A stretch of 64,000 nt of DNA from the NCBI RefSeq assembly GCF_002777255.1, contig NZ_CP017634.1, positions 2,430,903 to 2,494,902 of the forward strand. Direction: 5' to 3'. The stretch is from Candidatus Formimonas warabiya. GTDB taxonomy: Bacteria > Bacillota > Dehalobacteriia > Dehalobacteriales > Dehalobacteriaceae. The stretch's first letter is position 1. Every line of letters begins with the position of its first letter. Under the pieces are notes generated by a model that did not search any database, was not told the origin of the DNA, and saw only the letters and a list, made by a program, of their open reading frames with translations. The translations under genes and the position numbers were made by a program. Positions 8,199-18,384 of the stretch are shown piece by piece.

Positions 8199-9471
8199 GA
8201 AACGACAATTTAATGACCAAGCCGCCATCGAAATGGCCTATTTCCGCTTTGCCTTGATTGCTCCCGTCATCCAAGGTATCTTTTCCGATCCCTCCAAGAC
8301 TGCTTATTACCGCAGGATCACGGAAAATGAGTTGACCCTGCCTGACGGCCGAACCATGCGCTACAATCCTAAAACTTTGGAAAAGTGGGAGGAGTACTAC
8401 CTCAAGCTGGGTATGGATGGCCTGATGCCCCAAAAACGCCGCGATGCCGGAAAGCCACGCACCCTTAACGAACGAGCCATTTCTGAAATCTACCGTCTGA
8501 AGGAGATGTTTCCCAGGATCAACGCCACCCTGATCTACCATAAGCTTATTGAAGATGGTTTCATCAACCAGTCCGATGTTTCTCTTTCCAGCGTCCAGCG
8601 TTTTATCAAGCACAACGACTTAAGGACTGCTGTTAATCCCAACCAGAAAGACCGTAAAGCTTTTGAGGAGGCCTATCCCGGCGGCATGTATCAAGCCGAC
8701 ACCTCTTACACCGCTTATATCAAAGAGGATGGAAAACTCAGGCGTACTTATCTCATCCATGTAGTGGATGATCATTCCCGCCTAATTGTCGGAGCCCGTT
8801 TCTTTTACAACGACAATGCCTATAACTTTCAACTTGTTTTGAAGGATGCCGTTGCCCGTTATGGACTCTGTAATAAACTTTATCTTGATAACGGTTCAAC
8901 CTATGCCAATGCACAACTTTCATTAATCTGTGGTTCCCTCGGTATTGTCAAAATCCATACACCTGTCCGCGATGGGGCTTCCAAAGCCAAGGTAGAAAGA
9001 AGCTTTCGCACCATTAAGGATACTTGGCTCAATGGCTTTGATCCTTCTGAAGTTTCTTCCCTGGAAGAACTTAATCGCTTACTTGCCGATTATGTCCGTA
9101 AACGCAACACCTCTTTCAATCGCACTATCGGTGGGACGCCCATGGAACGCTACCAGCAGGGCATCCACCATGTCCGTATTCCTAAAAGTCAGGATTGGCT
9201 TGATGAGTGCTTCATGAACCGCATTACCAGAAAGGTCAATCTTGATGCCACCGTCTCCATTGGCTCTCTTTCTTTTGATGTCCCCATGCAGTTCATCCGA
9301 TCTAAGGTTGAGATCCGCTTCCTTCCCGACCGCATGCAAGATGCTTACATCTTTTTTGAAGGCCATCATTATCCGATCCGCCCCACCAACCGGGTGGAAA
9401 ACGGGCGCACTAAACGCAATAATACCCATGCCATTGATTATTCTAAAATGGGAGGTTCCTCTGATGTTTAA
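8199..9471 (+). CDS. DDE transposase/integrase (rve fold, TniA/IS481-like)
   Basis: A 423-residue transposase. I chose the ATG at 8199, which has a TAGGAGGTG ribosome binding site; the longer frame from 8068 adds unlikely residues. An N-terminal HTH region (residues about 40-140, with GLMPQKRRDAGKPRTL) precedes the catalytic rve domain. The DDE residues are visible as Asp in YQADTSYT, Asp in LYLDNGST and Glu in KAKVERSF. A C-terminal Mu-transposase-like beta domain follows. The gene overlaps the ATPase gene by 8 bp, as in TniA-TniB type pairs. It appears intact. Confidence 0.88.
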
Positions 9472-10266
9472 ATCTTTTTACGGTCTTACCTTTAATCCCT
9501 TTGATAAGTCCCTTCAGGAAAACCATGCCTTTCAGTCCAGGGACTATCAACAGATGCTTTCCCGTCTTGATTATCTTAAAAACACCCGGGGTATTGGTCT
9601 TTTTACCGCCCCTCCCGGTATGGGCAAAACCTTTGCTTTGCGCTGTTTTGCGAAAAACCTGAACCCTAACCTATTTCAACTTTCTTATATTTGCCTTTCT
9701 ACGGTTAGTGTTTCCGAATTCTACCTTCAGTTCTCCTTTGAACTGGGCTTGGACTACAGTTCCAAGAAAACCGTAATGTTTAGAAACATTCAAGAACGTC
9801 TTTTTCACCTGTTAAAGGAGAAACACAAAACCTTTATTCTTGCCATCGATGAAAGTCAGTATTTAAATGCCGGCATCTTTCGGGATATTAAGATGCTCAT
9901 GAATGTCCATTTCGTAGCCTGGATTGCTTTGCTCTTATCTTCATTGGACAACCCTATCTTACCTCTATCCTCCAAAAACCGGTTCATGAATCTCTCAAAC
10001 AACGCATTGTCGTTCACTACAACTACGAGGGGCTTTCCTCCGGGGAAGCGAAAGATTATATTTATTCCCGGATTGAAGCTGCTGGTGGCGCCCGCACTCT
10101 AATAAATGAACCCGCTGCTCTTGCTGTTGCTAACTTTTGCCAAGGCACACCTCGTCTCATCAACAGCCTCATGACCAATGCCTTGATTCTTGGTACGCAA
10201 CTCCGGAAAACTACCATTGATACCGAAATTATTCTAGCGGCCAGCAACAATCTGGCCCTAAGTTAA
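9464..10266 (+). pseudogene. ExeA/TniB-like AAA ATPase, frameshifted
   Basis: ATPase subunit of the transposon, starting at the ATG at 9464 with a GGGAGG ribosome binding site inside the transposase gene. The Walker A motif is APPGMGKT (about residue 50) and Walker B is FILAIDESQ. The frame shifts at about 9914, where TTCGTAGCC lacks one base relative to the expected TTCGATAGCC. In the shifted frame the protein continues as FIGQPYLTSILQKPVHESL to SNNLALS and stops at 10264-10266. Total length of 803 bases confirms a net one-base loss. I see no slippery heptamer, so a mutation is more likely than programmed frameshifting. Such ATPases regulate transposase activity and target choice. Confidence 0.85.
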
Positions 10267-10278
10267 GGAGGTTCCAAG

Positions 10279-10623
10279 ATGTCCATAAAATCTTTTTTTC
10301 CTGTTCGCTTTGAGTGCTATGAGTAGGTAGGCAGACACCTTGAGCATTGGTCCGGAGCCGTTACCCATCTTGTTAACTACGGCAGCCACTATGAAATCTA
10401 TATCAGCAGCCGTAGTGGTTTTGTCTTTATTGTTGGTAAATATATTACCGGCGCTTTCATTAGTATTCCTGCTTTTAATGTGGGGTCTGAACTCGCCGAT
10501 TATAGCAATTATTTCTGGAACAAGGAGCGTCTTGCTTCAATCATGAACAATGTGGATGCCGTCACTGTCGCCGAAGCACTTCGCACACTCAAAGCTAACA
10601 ATTTTATACAGCTTATCTTCTGA
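10279..10623 (+). pseudogene. Small transposon accessory gene with in-frame stop
   Basis: An ATG at 10279 with a strong AAGGAGG ribosome binding site opens a frame MSIKSFFPVRFECYE, then TAG at 10324-10326, then VGRHLEHWSG continuing to IQLIF before TGA at 10621-10623. The protein would be about 114 residues without the stop. I do not recognise the family. Its position directly after the ATPase and inside the terminal repeats shows it belongs to the transposon. The premature stop suggests decay, unless a downstream start is used. Confidence 0.65.
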
Positions 10624-10779
10624 CCATGGGCTTGTATCATGGTCCTTCTTATTTTTTCTGCATGTTTGTGCAGTTTTCTCGGTAATATTGTGCTGCATCG
10701 AATAATTAAGTGCTGTTTTTCCGGGTTTCATGGGAATTTTAATCTGCTGTTTGACCCGATGTCAAAGTGCCGTTCTACA

Positions 10780-12693
10780 ACCTGATATCTCCATTAATGG
10801 ACCATTATTAGTTTGGTCGATATGGTGAACGTTTACAGATTTTCCATCATGGCCAATCGGAGCAAGACCTTCCTCCATTCTCTGAATATTGGTTCTACCT
10901 TGTTTATCAACAGCTTTTGGATCAAACAAGTTGTTATTTTGAGTAACGGTTTTCCCTTTAAATTCAACCTTAACCGTTCCCTCTGCATTAGATTTTACAC
11001 CACCAGCACCAATATATATACCTACTTCAATTCCGCCTTCAAGGAGTTTTTCTGTATTAAATATTCTATTGGTTTCATTCTGAAGTTTTTGTGAGTAATT
11101 AGGGTCACTTTCTTGTCCACTTAAATTTTTCTTCGCTAAACTTTGAGCCCATTCATATGTTTGCAAATCAGATTTTTCTTGCCTTGCTTCTTGGTCTTCC
11201 CGTGACTCTCTCATAAAATCATTCAGAGCTACAAATGGCTTTGCAATATATCCACCAATAGTCTTTAGAAGTCCAGGGTCTTCAGCAGGAGCATTACCCG
11301 TCTCCTCAGAGTAACCACTCATTGCCCAGTTATCTTCAGGTCCCCTTGTACTGCCAATTTTGCCCGTCTCCTGGTTTTTTATATCCCCAGTATTTTTTGG
11401 GTCCAGATTTGGCAATGTATTTGTGGCATTTTCTGTTTTAGCCGGAATATTGATTATTTGACCTACCTGTATTTTTGTGGGATCCTTGATATCTTTATTT
11501 ACTTTTAAAATATCTGCAACACTTACATCAAATTTCTTGCCTATTTTCGTTAAGTTGTCTCCGCTTTTTACGAGATATTTTTGTGATTTTTCATTTTTTT
11601 CTCTTTCTTCTTTCGCCTTTCGCTCTGCTTCTTTCTTTTTTCTTTCAATCTCTGCTTTTTTAATATGCTGATTACGACTGGTGTCCTTTTTGGGTTTAAC
11701 CTCTTTCTTTGGTGTAGGTCTTTCAATATGTCCGGTCGGGTCTGTGTACATTAAGGGTTCGTTATGACAATAGGTATACAGATTTAAGCTCAACGGGTCA
11801 TTCAGATTGCCTCTGTATGTGTCTTCTGAGATGAATCTTGCTGTTACCGGATCATAATATCTAGACATGAGGTAGTAGTATCCGGTCTCCTGATCATGCT
11901 GGTAGCCCGCATATTTGAAGGGGTTGTTGATGGTTCCCGTGCTCTCGGGGATGTTCCCGAATGCATCATAGTAGTAGGTAGCTAAAATGGTTCCTGCGGA
12001 ATTGATTAAAGCCGTGACATCCCCATGTCCGTTGTACATGTAGTAGGCTGTGATTCCGGATACGTTCCTGGAGATAAGACTGGTGCCCCAAATGTTCTTT
12101 GCTGTCTGGTTCCCGGCATTGTCCAGTTCGAGTAGGATCTGGTCTCCTTCATATAAGTATTTCGCCGCCTGACCATTTATTTCCTTTTTTACCCGGATCC
12201 CTTCGCCGTTATAGGTGTTGTTGAGGGTTGTCCCGTCCGGCATGCCGGTGGTAAGGAGCTGGTTTAGTCTGTCATAGGTGCTGTTGGTTATTTTTGCCGT
12301 TTGGGGCACGCCGTTGAGGTAAGGTGTTTGGCTTACCGTCAGCTGGTTTCCGTTATTGTCATAGGTGTAAGCATTTGTTTCTGTGGTGACTCCGTTTCGG
12401 CTTGTGGCGGTTCCCGTTAACCGGTTTTGGTTGTTGCAGGTATAGGTGGTGATATCGGTATTGCCCTGGTACACTACGGTTTGCGTTGCCCTGTTTCCCC
12501 CTGCGTCGTAGGTATAGGTTGTTGTCCTGCCGTTGGGTTCGGTGACGCTCCCCAGGCGGTTTAAGTCATCGTAGGTGTAGGTGGTCGTTCCTTTCCCATC
12601 TGTTTTTGACGTTTGGTTGTGGGCGGCATCATAGGTGGGGGATGTCGAGGGGACGGGGTTATTGACACCTTGAGAACTTAAGGATGTTGTCAA
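10780..12693 (-). pseudogene. Orphan RHS-LysM fragment with LHH nuclease tip 7, interrupted
   Basis: Carries the last YD repeats, the RHS core end, K/E linker, LysM domain and conserved segment of the shared shell. After the EGTV junction comes an LHH nuclease tip with [29 protein letters not shown]. The transposon at 7245-10779 interrupts the tip; the frame reads six transposon-derived codons (to 10762) before a stop. The remaining C-terminus is at 7109-7237. LHH is a variant of the HNH nuclease fold with a Leu/Val-His-His signature. At the 5' end the RHS sequence stops at about 12637 in a palindrome (12638-12717). There is no signal peptide and no convincing start. Confidence 0.82.
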
Positions 12694-12717
12694 CTACTCC
12701 GTCCCCTCGACATTCCC
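12638..12717. repeat. GC-rich palindrome at an RHS breakpoint (second type)
   Basis: Arms GGGGATGTCGAGGGGACGG (12638-12656) and CCGTCCCCTCGACATTCCC (12699-12717) with a loop that can form an inner TTGACA../..TGTTGTCAA stem. It occupies the same relative position as the GGGACAGG palindromes, at the 5' end of a truncated RHS gene, but has a different sequence. Confidence 0.75.
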
Positions 12718-12908
12718 TTAACAGGCTTGTAGCGTCTTTCAATATAACTGTCTTTAGTTTTCATGACGTATATAATTAATACAAAAATCAAATATGATTT
12801 TTGATGATTTCGTCAACACCAAAATGGTAATTTAGTAATTTACAGTATACCCATATACGAGTTGCGCATTATGTAATGTTATGTCTACTTATCGAAAGAC
12901 AAAAAGAT

Positions 12909-12937
12909 AGGTCACATCAGCCGAAACTTTGTGACCT
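12909..12937 (-). terminator. Terminator after the immunity gene of cassette 6
   Basis: Minus strand AGGTCACAAAG-TTTCGG-CTGATGTGACCT followed by ATCTTTTTG. It is a member of the terminator family at 3885 and 32974, with a base-pair change that preserves the stem. Confidence 0.65.
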
Positions 12938-12952
12938 CACTCTTTCATCTTT

Positions 12953-13258
12953 TTACTTTCTTGTTTCTATCTCTTCAGAGATTAATTTCTTCGATTTGTT
13001 TACTATACTCTCCAGTAAGCTCGTATCAAAAATTCCGAGAGAACTACTAATCTCCTTAAAACCTTTTAATTGAGCATATGCAGTTAACAATTCATCCTTT
13101 GAAATTGTTGATATTGATACATTTTCGTTAATCAATTGGTGCAATAATTGAAAGCAAACAATCTCTTTCCCTTCAACACTCATAGCTTCCGTTCCATCTC
13201 TAAAAACCTCAAGTTCTTCAAGTTCTTCATCCGTAAAAAGTTTAACTAACTCATTCAT
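12953..13258 (-). CDS. Probable immunity protein of cassette 6 (family not recognised)
   Basis: A 101-residue, strongly acidic, mostly helical protein (starts MNELVKLFTDEELEELEVF). No membrane segment or known motif is apparent. It begins 10 bp after the stop of the RHS gene at 13269 and is followed by a terminator of the locus-specific family. The location directly behind a variable toxin tip and the acidic composition support an immunity role, inferred from context. Alternatives such as a regulator are possible but less likely. Confidence 0.62.
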   Translation of the reverse strand: MNELVKLFTDEELEELEVFRDGTEAMSVEGKEIVCFQLLHQLINENVSISTISKDELLTAYAQLKGFKEISSSLGIFDTSLLESIVNKSKKLISEEIETRK

Positions 13259-13268
13259 CTAATAGCCC

Positions 13269-16200
13269 TCATTTCAATTTTGTTAAGTCAATAGTATAAT
13301 CTACAACCTTACCTGGATTCGCTGATGTTGAACCTGGAACACGAACGCCTTGTATTTTAAGTTCTGTAAAACCTTGTTCCTTTGCCATTTGAGATACCTG
13401 CTTCTGCCATTGAAATATATCTCTTGCTCCTACAGCATTGGGTATATTGCCTTGATTAGAATATACCGAAACATCCTTCAACGTTAGCGAAGTCCCATTG
13501 ACTTCTACATCTGCAAGTCCTCCAATCTCTACTCCATTTTTAGTTTTGAAAGAAGATTCAAACATTTCTCCTGCCTTGAATGGTCCTTTTCCTACAGAGT
13601 TAACCGTTCCCTCTGCATTAGATTTTACACCACCAGCACCAATATATATACCTACTTCAATTCCGCCTTCAAGGAGTTTTTCTGTATTAAATATTCTATT
13701 GGTTTCATTCTGAAGTTTTTGTGAGTAATTAGGGTCACTTTCTTGTCCACTTAAATTTTTCTTCGCTAAACTTTGAGCCCATTCATATGTTTGCAAATCA
13801 GATTTTTCTTGCCTTGCTTCTTGGTCTTCCCGTGACTCTCTCATAAAATCATTCAGAGCTACAAATGGCTTTGCAATATATCCACCAATAGTCTTTAGAA
13901 GTCCAGGGTCTTCAGCAGGAGCATTACCCGTCTCCTCAGAGTAACCACTCATTGCCCAGTTATCTTCAGGTCCCCTTGTACTGCCAATTTTGCCCGTCTC
14001 CTGGTTTTTTATATCCCCAGTATTTTTTGGGTCCAGATTTGGCAATGTATTTGTGGCATTTTCTGTTTTAGCCGGAATATTGATTATTTGACCTACCTGT
14101 ATTTTTGTGGGATCCTTGATATCTTTATTTACTTTTAAAATATCTGCAACACTTACATCAAATTTCTTGCCTATTTTCGTTAAGTTGTCTCCGCTTTTTA
14201 CGAGATATTTTTGTGATTTTTCATTTTTTTCTCTTTCTTCTTTCGCCTTTCGCTCTGCTTCTTTCTTTTTTCTTTCAATCTCTGCTTTTTTAATATGCTG
14301 ATTACGACTGGTGTCCTTTTTGGGTTTAACCTCTTTCTTTGGTGTAGGTCTTTCAATATGTCCGGTCGGGTCTGTGTACATTAAGGGTTCGTTATGACAA
14401 TAGGTATACAGATTTAAGCTCAACGGGTCATTCAGATTGCCTCTGTATGTGTCTTCTGAGATGAATCTTGCTGTTACCGGATCATAATATCTAGACATGA
14501 GGTAGTAGTATCCGGTCTCCTGATCATGCTGGTAGCCCGCATATTTGAAGGGGTTGTTGATGGTTCCCGTGCTCTCGGGGATGTTCCCGAATGCATCATA
14601 GTAGTAGGTAGCTAAAATGGTTCCTGCGGAATTGATTAAAGCCGTGACATCCCCATGTCCGTTGTACATGTAGTAGGCTGTGATTCCGGATACGTTCCTG
14701 GAGATAAGACTGGTGCCCCAAATGTTCTTTGCTGTCTGGTTCCCGGCATTGTCCAGTTCGAGTAGGATCTGGTCTCCTTCATATAAGTATTTCGCCGCCT
14801 GACCATTTATTTCCTTTTTTACCCGGATCCCTTCGCCGTTATAGGTGTTGTTGAGGGTTGTCCCGTCCGGCATGCTGGTGGTGAGGAGCTGGTTCAGCCT
14901 GTCATAGGTGCTGTTGGTTATTTTCGCCGTTTGGGGCACGCCGTTGAGGTAAGGTGTTTGACTTACCGTCAGCTGGTTTCCGTTATTGTCATAGGTGTAA
15001 GCATTTGTTTCTGTGGTGACTCCGTTCCGGGTTGTGGCAGTTCCCGTTAACCGGTTTTGGTTGTTGCAGGTATAGGTGGTGATATCGGTATTGCCCTGGT
15101 ACACTACGGTTTGCGTTGCCCTGTTTCCCCCTGCGTCGTAGGTATAGGTTGTTGTCCTGCCGTTGGGTTCGCTTACGCTCCCCAGGCGGTTTAAGTCATC
15201 GTAGGTGTAGGTGGTCGTTCCTTTCCCGTCTGTTTTTGACGTTTGGTTGCGGGCGGCATCATAGGTGTAGCTATAGGTGTCTATGACGGTCTGGTTTGCT
15301 TTTTTGTTCACCAGGGTGTTGAGCAGGTTGTCGTCGTAATAGGTATATGTTTCGCTTGATCCGTCAGGATACTGGGTGCTTTGTTTGTTCCCGTTGTCGT
15401 AGTATGTGTAGGTGGTCGTCTGTCCTCCGGCGGTGACGTTGACCAGTCTCCCTGCTTTGTCAAAGATTTTTTTGGTGACGTTCCCTTTGGGGTCGGTACT
15501 GGTTTCTCCTGCGTTTCCCGGGCTGAGGCCTGCCGTATCGTCATAGAGGAAGGTGATTGTGCCGATGCCCGGCACAATTTTTGTTTTGACCCGGTTCAGC
15601 TGGTCATAGGTCCGGGTGGTGGTGCCGGTGCTGTCCGTGATGGTAAGCTGGTTGCCGTTGCCATCGTAAGTATAGGAAATGTTTATGGAACCGGCCACCT
15701 GTGTGAGCATTCTCCCGTGTACGTCATAGGTGTATGTGGTGCTGTTGCCGTTCCGGTCTACCTTGGTGGCCAGGTTCCCATCGGCATAGTAAGTGTAGCT
15801 TTCTACCTTGGATGGGGTATAGGTGTAATTCCCCGGGGTCCCTGTTCTGCCCCCATGGTCGATTTTTCTGATGGGTTTGTTGGCCACGTTGTATTCAAAG
15901 GTGGTGACGTTGCCTTTGCCGTCGGTCTGGGTGAGCATGTTGCCGTTTAAGTCATAGGTGTAACTGGTGGTTTCATTTTTGGCATTGACCACGGATATGA
16001 GCCGGTTGAAGGTGTCATAATTGAAAGTGGTGGTCTTGTTCCTGCCGTCGGTTTTGGTCTTGATGTTTCCGGCGTTGTCATAGGTTTGGCTGGTGGTGTG
16101 GTTCAAGGGGTCTATAGTGCTTAAGAGCCGGTTGTTTTTGTCGTAGGTGTATTGGGTCAGTTTATTTAGGGCGTCGTATGATTTGACCTGGACGCTGTTA

Positions 16201-16517
16201 TGGTTATACTCCAGTTTTTCTATCGTTTTATTGAAAGGATCAATTTTCTGGATCAGCCTGTTCAACGGGTCATAAACATTGCTATAGGTATTGCCCTTCC
16301 AGTCGGTTTGGCTGGTTTGATTGCCGTTATGGTCATACCCGTAGGTCGTGATTTGTTGCAGGGGGGTGCCGTTTAAGTTGGTGACGGTTATTTTTGAAGC
16401 TGTCATCCGGTTTACTTCGTCAAAGAGGTTTTCTTGGGCGGCATTGTTGCCGTCGGTGACAAATCTTTGGTTGCCGGCTTTGTCAGGGGACAGGTCCCTC
16501 GTTTTATATGCACACAA
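13269..16517 (-). CDS. Orphan RHS-LysM fragment with toxin tip 6 (5'-truncated)
   Basis: A 1,082-codon frame starting in the middle of the RHS shell ([14 protein letters not shown]). It contains many YD repeats, the core end DPTGHIERP, linker, LysM and pre-tip segment. It is collinear without net indels with 34619-37112 of the giant gene. After EGTV the tip of about 110 residues reads [17 protein letters not shown].. and ends [12 protein letters not shown] cannot name its family. The 5' end coincides with the REP-like palindrome at 16486, which supplies a nominal TTG start without a clear ribosome binding site. No signal peptide. Paired with the immunity gene at 12953. Confidence 0.8.
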   Translation of the reverse strand: MCAYKTRDLSPDKAGNQRFVTDGNNAAQENLFDEVNRMTASKITVTNLNGTPLQQITTYGYDHNGNQTSQTDWKGNTYSNVYDPLNRLIQKIDPFNKTIEKLEYNHNSVQVKSYDALNKLTQYTYDKNNRLLSTIDPLNHTTSQTYDNAGNIKTKTDGRNKTTTFNYDTFNRLISVVNAKNETTSYTYDLNGNMLTQTDGKGNVTTFEYNVANKPIRKIDHGGRTGTPGNYTYTPSKVESYTYYADGNLATKVDRNGNSTTYTYDVHGRMLTQVAGSINISYTYDGNGNQLTITDSTGTTTRTYDQLNRVKTKIVPGIGTITFLYDDTAGLSPGNAGETSTDPKGNVTKKIFDKAGRLVNVTAGGQTTTYTYYDNGNKQSTQYPDGSSETYTYYDDNLLNTLVNKKANQTVIDTYSYTYDAARNQTSKTDGKGTTTYTYDDLNRLGSVSEPNGRTTTYTYDAGGNRATQTVVYQGNTDITTYTCNNQNRLTGTATTRNGVTTETNAYTYDNNGNQLTVSQTPYLNGVPQTAKITNSTYDRLNQLLTTSMPDGTTLNNTYNGEGIRVKKEINGQAAKYLYEGDQILLELDNAGNQTAKNIWGTSLISRNVSGITAYYMYNGHGDVTALINSAGTILATYYYDAFGNIPESTGTINNPFKYAGYQHDQETGYYYLMSRYYDPVTARFISEDTYRGNLNDPLSLNLYTYCHNEPLMYTDPTGHIERPTPKKEVKPKKDTSRNQHIKKAEIERKKKEAERKAKEEREKNEKSQKYLVKSGDNLTKIGKKFDVSVADILKVNKDIKDPTKIQVGQIINIPAKTENATNTLPNLDPKNTGDIKNQETGKIGSTRGPEDNWAMSGYSEETGNAPAEDPGLLKTIGGYIAKPFVALNDFMRESREDQEARQEKSDLQTYEWAQSLAKKNLSGQESDPNYSQKLQNETNRIFNTEKLLEGGIEVGIYIGAGGVKSNAEGTVNSVGKGPFKAGEMFESSFKTKNGVEIGGLADVEVNGTSLTLKDVSVYSNQGNIPNAVGARDIFQWQKQVSQMAKEQGFTELKIQGVRVPGSTSANPGKVVDYTIDLTKLK

Positions 16518-16538
16518 GGAACCTGTCCCCCCTGTGTC
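16486..16538. repeat. REP-like palindrome at an RHS breakpoint
   Basis: Stem GGGGACAGGTCCCT / AGGAACCTGTCCCC with a short loop CGTTTTATATGCACACA. RHS homology ends at 16485 (GGCTTTGTCA). Confidence 0.75.
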
Positions 16539-16545
16539 TCATCAC

Positions 16546-16705
16546 CGTCATTGGCTAATGCTATGTTAAAAGCTGCTTTCGTTGAGGCACTTATTATTTC
16601 TGTATCCGTATAAGCTTTGACCGGGGCTTTCCTTGTTACTGACGACCCGTCTCCTAATTGATAGTAGTTGTTCCCTCCCAAGCCCACACGGTTCCGTCAC
16701 TTTTT
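16546..16705 (-). pseudogene. RCC1-repeat protein fragment
   Basis: The minus strand encodes one RCC1-type propeller repeat: GTVWAW in one frame, then GGNNYYQLGDGSSVTRKAPVK in the next, so one base is missing between them (GCTTGGGAGGGAAC). The segment ends in TEIISASTKAAFNIALANDG, also RCC1-like. It is trapped between two REP-like palindromes (16486 and 16719) with nothing of the rest of its gene. It may be the relic of a sister toxin whose stalk used RCC1 rather than kelch propellers. Confidence 0.65.
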
Positions 16706-16718
16706 AGGGCTAGACTGG

Positions 16719-16788
16719 ACACTAGGGGACAGGTCCCTCGTTTTATAAATCTTTTACTTGCACACAAGGAACCTGTCTCACTGTGTTC
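16719..16788. repeat. REP-like palindrome
   Basis: ACTAGGGGACAGGTCCCTCGTTTTATAAATC.. then CACACAAGGAACCTGTCTCACTGTGTTC, the same family as 6529. The following 250 bp to the immunity gene hold only fragments of related GTCCCC words (16805, 16966) and nothing coding. Confidence 0.7.
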
Positions 16789-17047
16789 TTGTCAAGCAAA
16801 AGAACCGTCCCCGCGCTTTTTCCCGACATTCTCTTGTGACCGGCTACTTTGTGGTTTTATAGAGGGTCTTTTTGTTGTACCCTCTTTTCTACAACAGAAT
16901 TTGATTGAAAAATATTTCTGAAATTCTATTGACAACGACTAGCTGGTCTGTGTTACGTTGTCGATAACCCCGTCCCCCTGTCACCCCCCTGCCTGTAGCC
17001 ACTTTGTTAGGATTTTTGTAGTGAATTGCTCCTTCGTTTTCAAACAA

Positions 17048-17515
17048 CTATTTTATTTTGATTTGAAGTACCAAGTCATCAAAGTTTACATCACCTATAC
17101 CATTGCTACAATGAAGAATTGTCTTTTCATCATCAATCCTCTCAACGTACAACCCTGCATTTCCTATCCATGCGTCAGTGTTTTCTTTGTACTCAATGTT
17201 TTTCCAAACATTCCAGATGCCCATTATCCCTTCTGTTTTTTTGGGAAAACACTTAAAACTAAATGTTCTTGGAGCTGTATCGGTCCAGAAAATTGGAGAA
17301 TTTAGCTTTTGTCCATTGACTTCAATATACCCTTTCCTTTGGTCGATTGAAACTTCAAAGCCTTGTTTCGAGTCTCCGTTGAAACGCAAAATTTCGATTT
17401 CAACCTCTTGACCACTCTTTACTGGTATCTTCTTCGCCATCACAACATTCTTACCGTTGTAGTCAATCGGTCCACCCTTTTTATCTGAAAGTATTTGCGC
17501 TAAAGTTTTCTCCAA
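17048..17515 (-). CDS. Probable immunity protein of cassette 5 (family not recognised)
   Basis: A protein of about 155 residues with many beta-strand-like stretches (QEVEIEILRFNGDSKQGFEVSI, TFSFKCFPKK). I do not recognise the family. An open frame extends back to 17608, but that would overlap most of the toxin C-terminus. The TTG at 17515 lies 8 bases after AAAGGAG and starts MEKTLAQILSDKKGG, so I prefer it. The gene follows the HNH-nuclease tip gene at 17532 by 16 bp. Position and pairing indicate immunity against that nuclease; this is inference. Confidence 0.6.
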   Translation of the reverse strand: MEKTLAQILSDKKGGPIDYNGKNVVMAKKIPVKSGQEVEIEILRFNGDSKQGFEVSIDQRKGYIEVNGQKLNSPIFWTDTAPRTFSFKCFPKKTEGIMGIWNVWKNIEYKENTDAWIGNAGLYVERIDDEKTILHCSNGIGDVNFDDLVLQIKIK

Positions 17516-17531
17516 TGAAAACACTCCTTTA

Positions 17532-18353
17532 TCAGTATCCAGGATAGCGGAATGGGTCAACTGTAGCATGATCCTGAGGCCACCTTGGAACAAAATTCTT
17601 ACCACCATCTCTAAAGGGAATCGGTTCGTGACTCAATTCCATTGATTCCATTGCGCCTTTGTCTGGGTTGTATCTTTGAGGTGCTAATCCCCTCCTCATT
17701 CGATCAATATTTTCTGCCCCGTAGATATCCGATGAATTCGCCTTTGCTGCTTCATTTTTCCAGAACCTTTGTCGTACTGTGCTCCAACTGGGTGCATTTC
17801 CTTTGGCAGTTGGTGCGTAAATGTCGTCTCCAACTTTCCAACCAGCTTTAGCGACCCCTTCAGATTTAAAGAAATTTGCCACATCGTCGAACACTTCAGC
17901 TGCTTCTTGCTTTAATTTCTGTTTAGCAGCATTAACCGCTGCTTGACCTTCAGCAACAGCAGCGCCAGCTGCAGCTGCCTTTTTAGGATCACCAGTTAAT
18001 TCATACGTTACTCCTGAGGTATAGAGTGGTAGCTGCGAAAAATTAAATGCTTGAAGTTGTTGTTTTAACGAAAGGTCATTCCGTGTAGTTTCATTATTAC
18101 CCGTCTCCTGGTTTTTTATATCCCCAGTATTTTTTGGGTCCAAATTTGGCGATGTATTTGTTGTATTTTCTGTTTTAGCCGGAATATTAATTATTTGACC
18201 TACCTGTATTTTTGTGGGATCCTTGATATCTTTATTTACTTTTAAAATATCTGCAACACTTACATCATATTTCTTGCCTATTTTCGTTAAGTTATCTCCG
18301 CTTTTAGTGACACAAAGGGACAGGTCCCTCGTTTTATCATCTTTTTCTTGCAC
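17532..18353 (-). CDS. Orphan LysM plus HNH/ENDO VII-type nuclease tip 5 (5'-truncated)
   Basis: The smallest LysM-containing shell remnant. It starts inside the LysM domain ([19 protein letters not shown]) and passes the QETG junction. An alanine-rich helical region ([16 protein letters not shown]) follows, and the frame ends with a nuclease tip: [18 protein letters not shown], then the motif [20 protein letters not shown] and [13 protein letters not shown]. The SHEP..D..N..H arrangement is that of HNH/ENDO VII superfamily toxins. The 5' end is a REP-like palindrome at 18309 supplying a nominal GTG start. No signal peptide or RHS shell remains. Immunity gene at 17048. Confidence 0.8.
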   Translation of the reverse strand: MQEKDDKTRDLSLCVTKSGDNLTKIGKKYDVSVADILKVNKDIKDPTKIQVGQIINIPAKTENTTNTSPNLDPKNTGDIKNQETGNNETTRNDLSLKQQLQAFNFSQLPLYTSGVTYELTGDPKKAAAAGAAVAEGQAAVNAAKQKLKQEAAEVFDDVANFFKSEGVAKAGWKVGDDIYAPTAKGNAPSWSTVRQRFWKNEAAKANSSDIYGAENIDRMRRGLAPQRYNPDKGAMESMELSHEPIPFRDGGKNFVPRWPQDHATVDPFRYPGY

Positions 18354-18377
18354 ACAAGGAACCTGTCCCCCCGTGTT
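18309..18377. repeat. REP-like palindrome at a LysM breakpoint
   Basis: ACACAAAGGGACAGGTCCCTCG.. and ..CACACAAGGAACCTGTCCCCCCGTGT, nearly identical to 6529-6603. LysM homology stops at about 18306. Confidence 0.75.
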
Positions 18378-18384
18378 TAGAGTG

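Larger units (their letters stand above)
7245..10779 (+). mobile_element. TniA/TniB-like transposon inserted in a toxin gene
   Basis: A 3,535-bp element with terminal inverted repeats TGTAGTACGCCGATTTG (7245-7261) and TGTAGAACGGCACTTTG (complement of 10763-10779), 13 of 17 bases alike. It is flanked by a direct repeat ACCTGAT (7238-7244 and 10780-10786), a 7-bp target duplication. Cargo in one direction: a zinc-ribbon protein, a DDE transposase, an ExeA-like AAA ATPase with a frameshift, and a small protein with an in-frame stop. The organisation resembles transposons that pair a Mu-like transposase with an ATPase. It splits the LHH toxin of cassette 7. The two damaged genes suggest it is no longer autonomous. 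Confidence 0.85.

Noticed and set aside
9905..9925. Programmed frameshift in the transposon ATPase
   Set aside because: No slippery heptamer or following structure is seen at TTCGTAGCC; a one-base deletion explains it better.
15381..15950. Long plus-strand open frame of 189 codons, repeated at 21836-22405 and 36008-36577
   Set aside because: It lies exactly opposite the YD repeats of the RHS genes. The Val/Gly-rich translation is the antisense of TYTYD-type repeats, and it is copied only because the RHS shell is.
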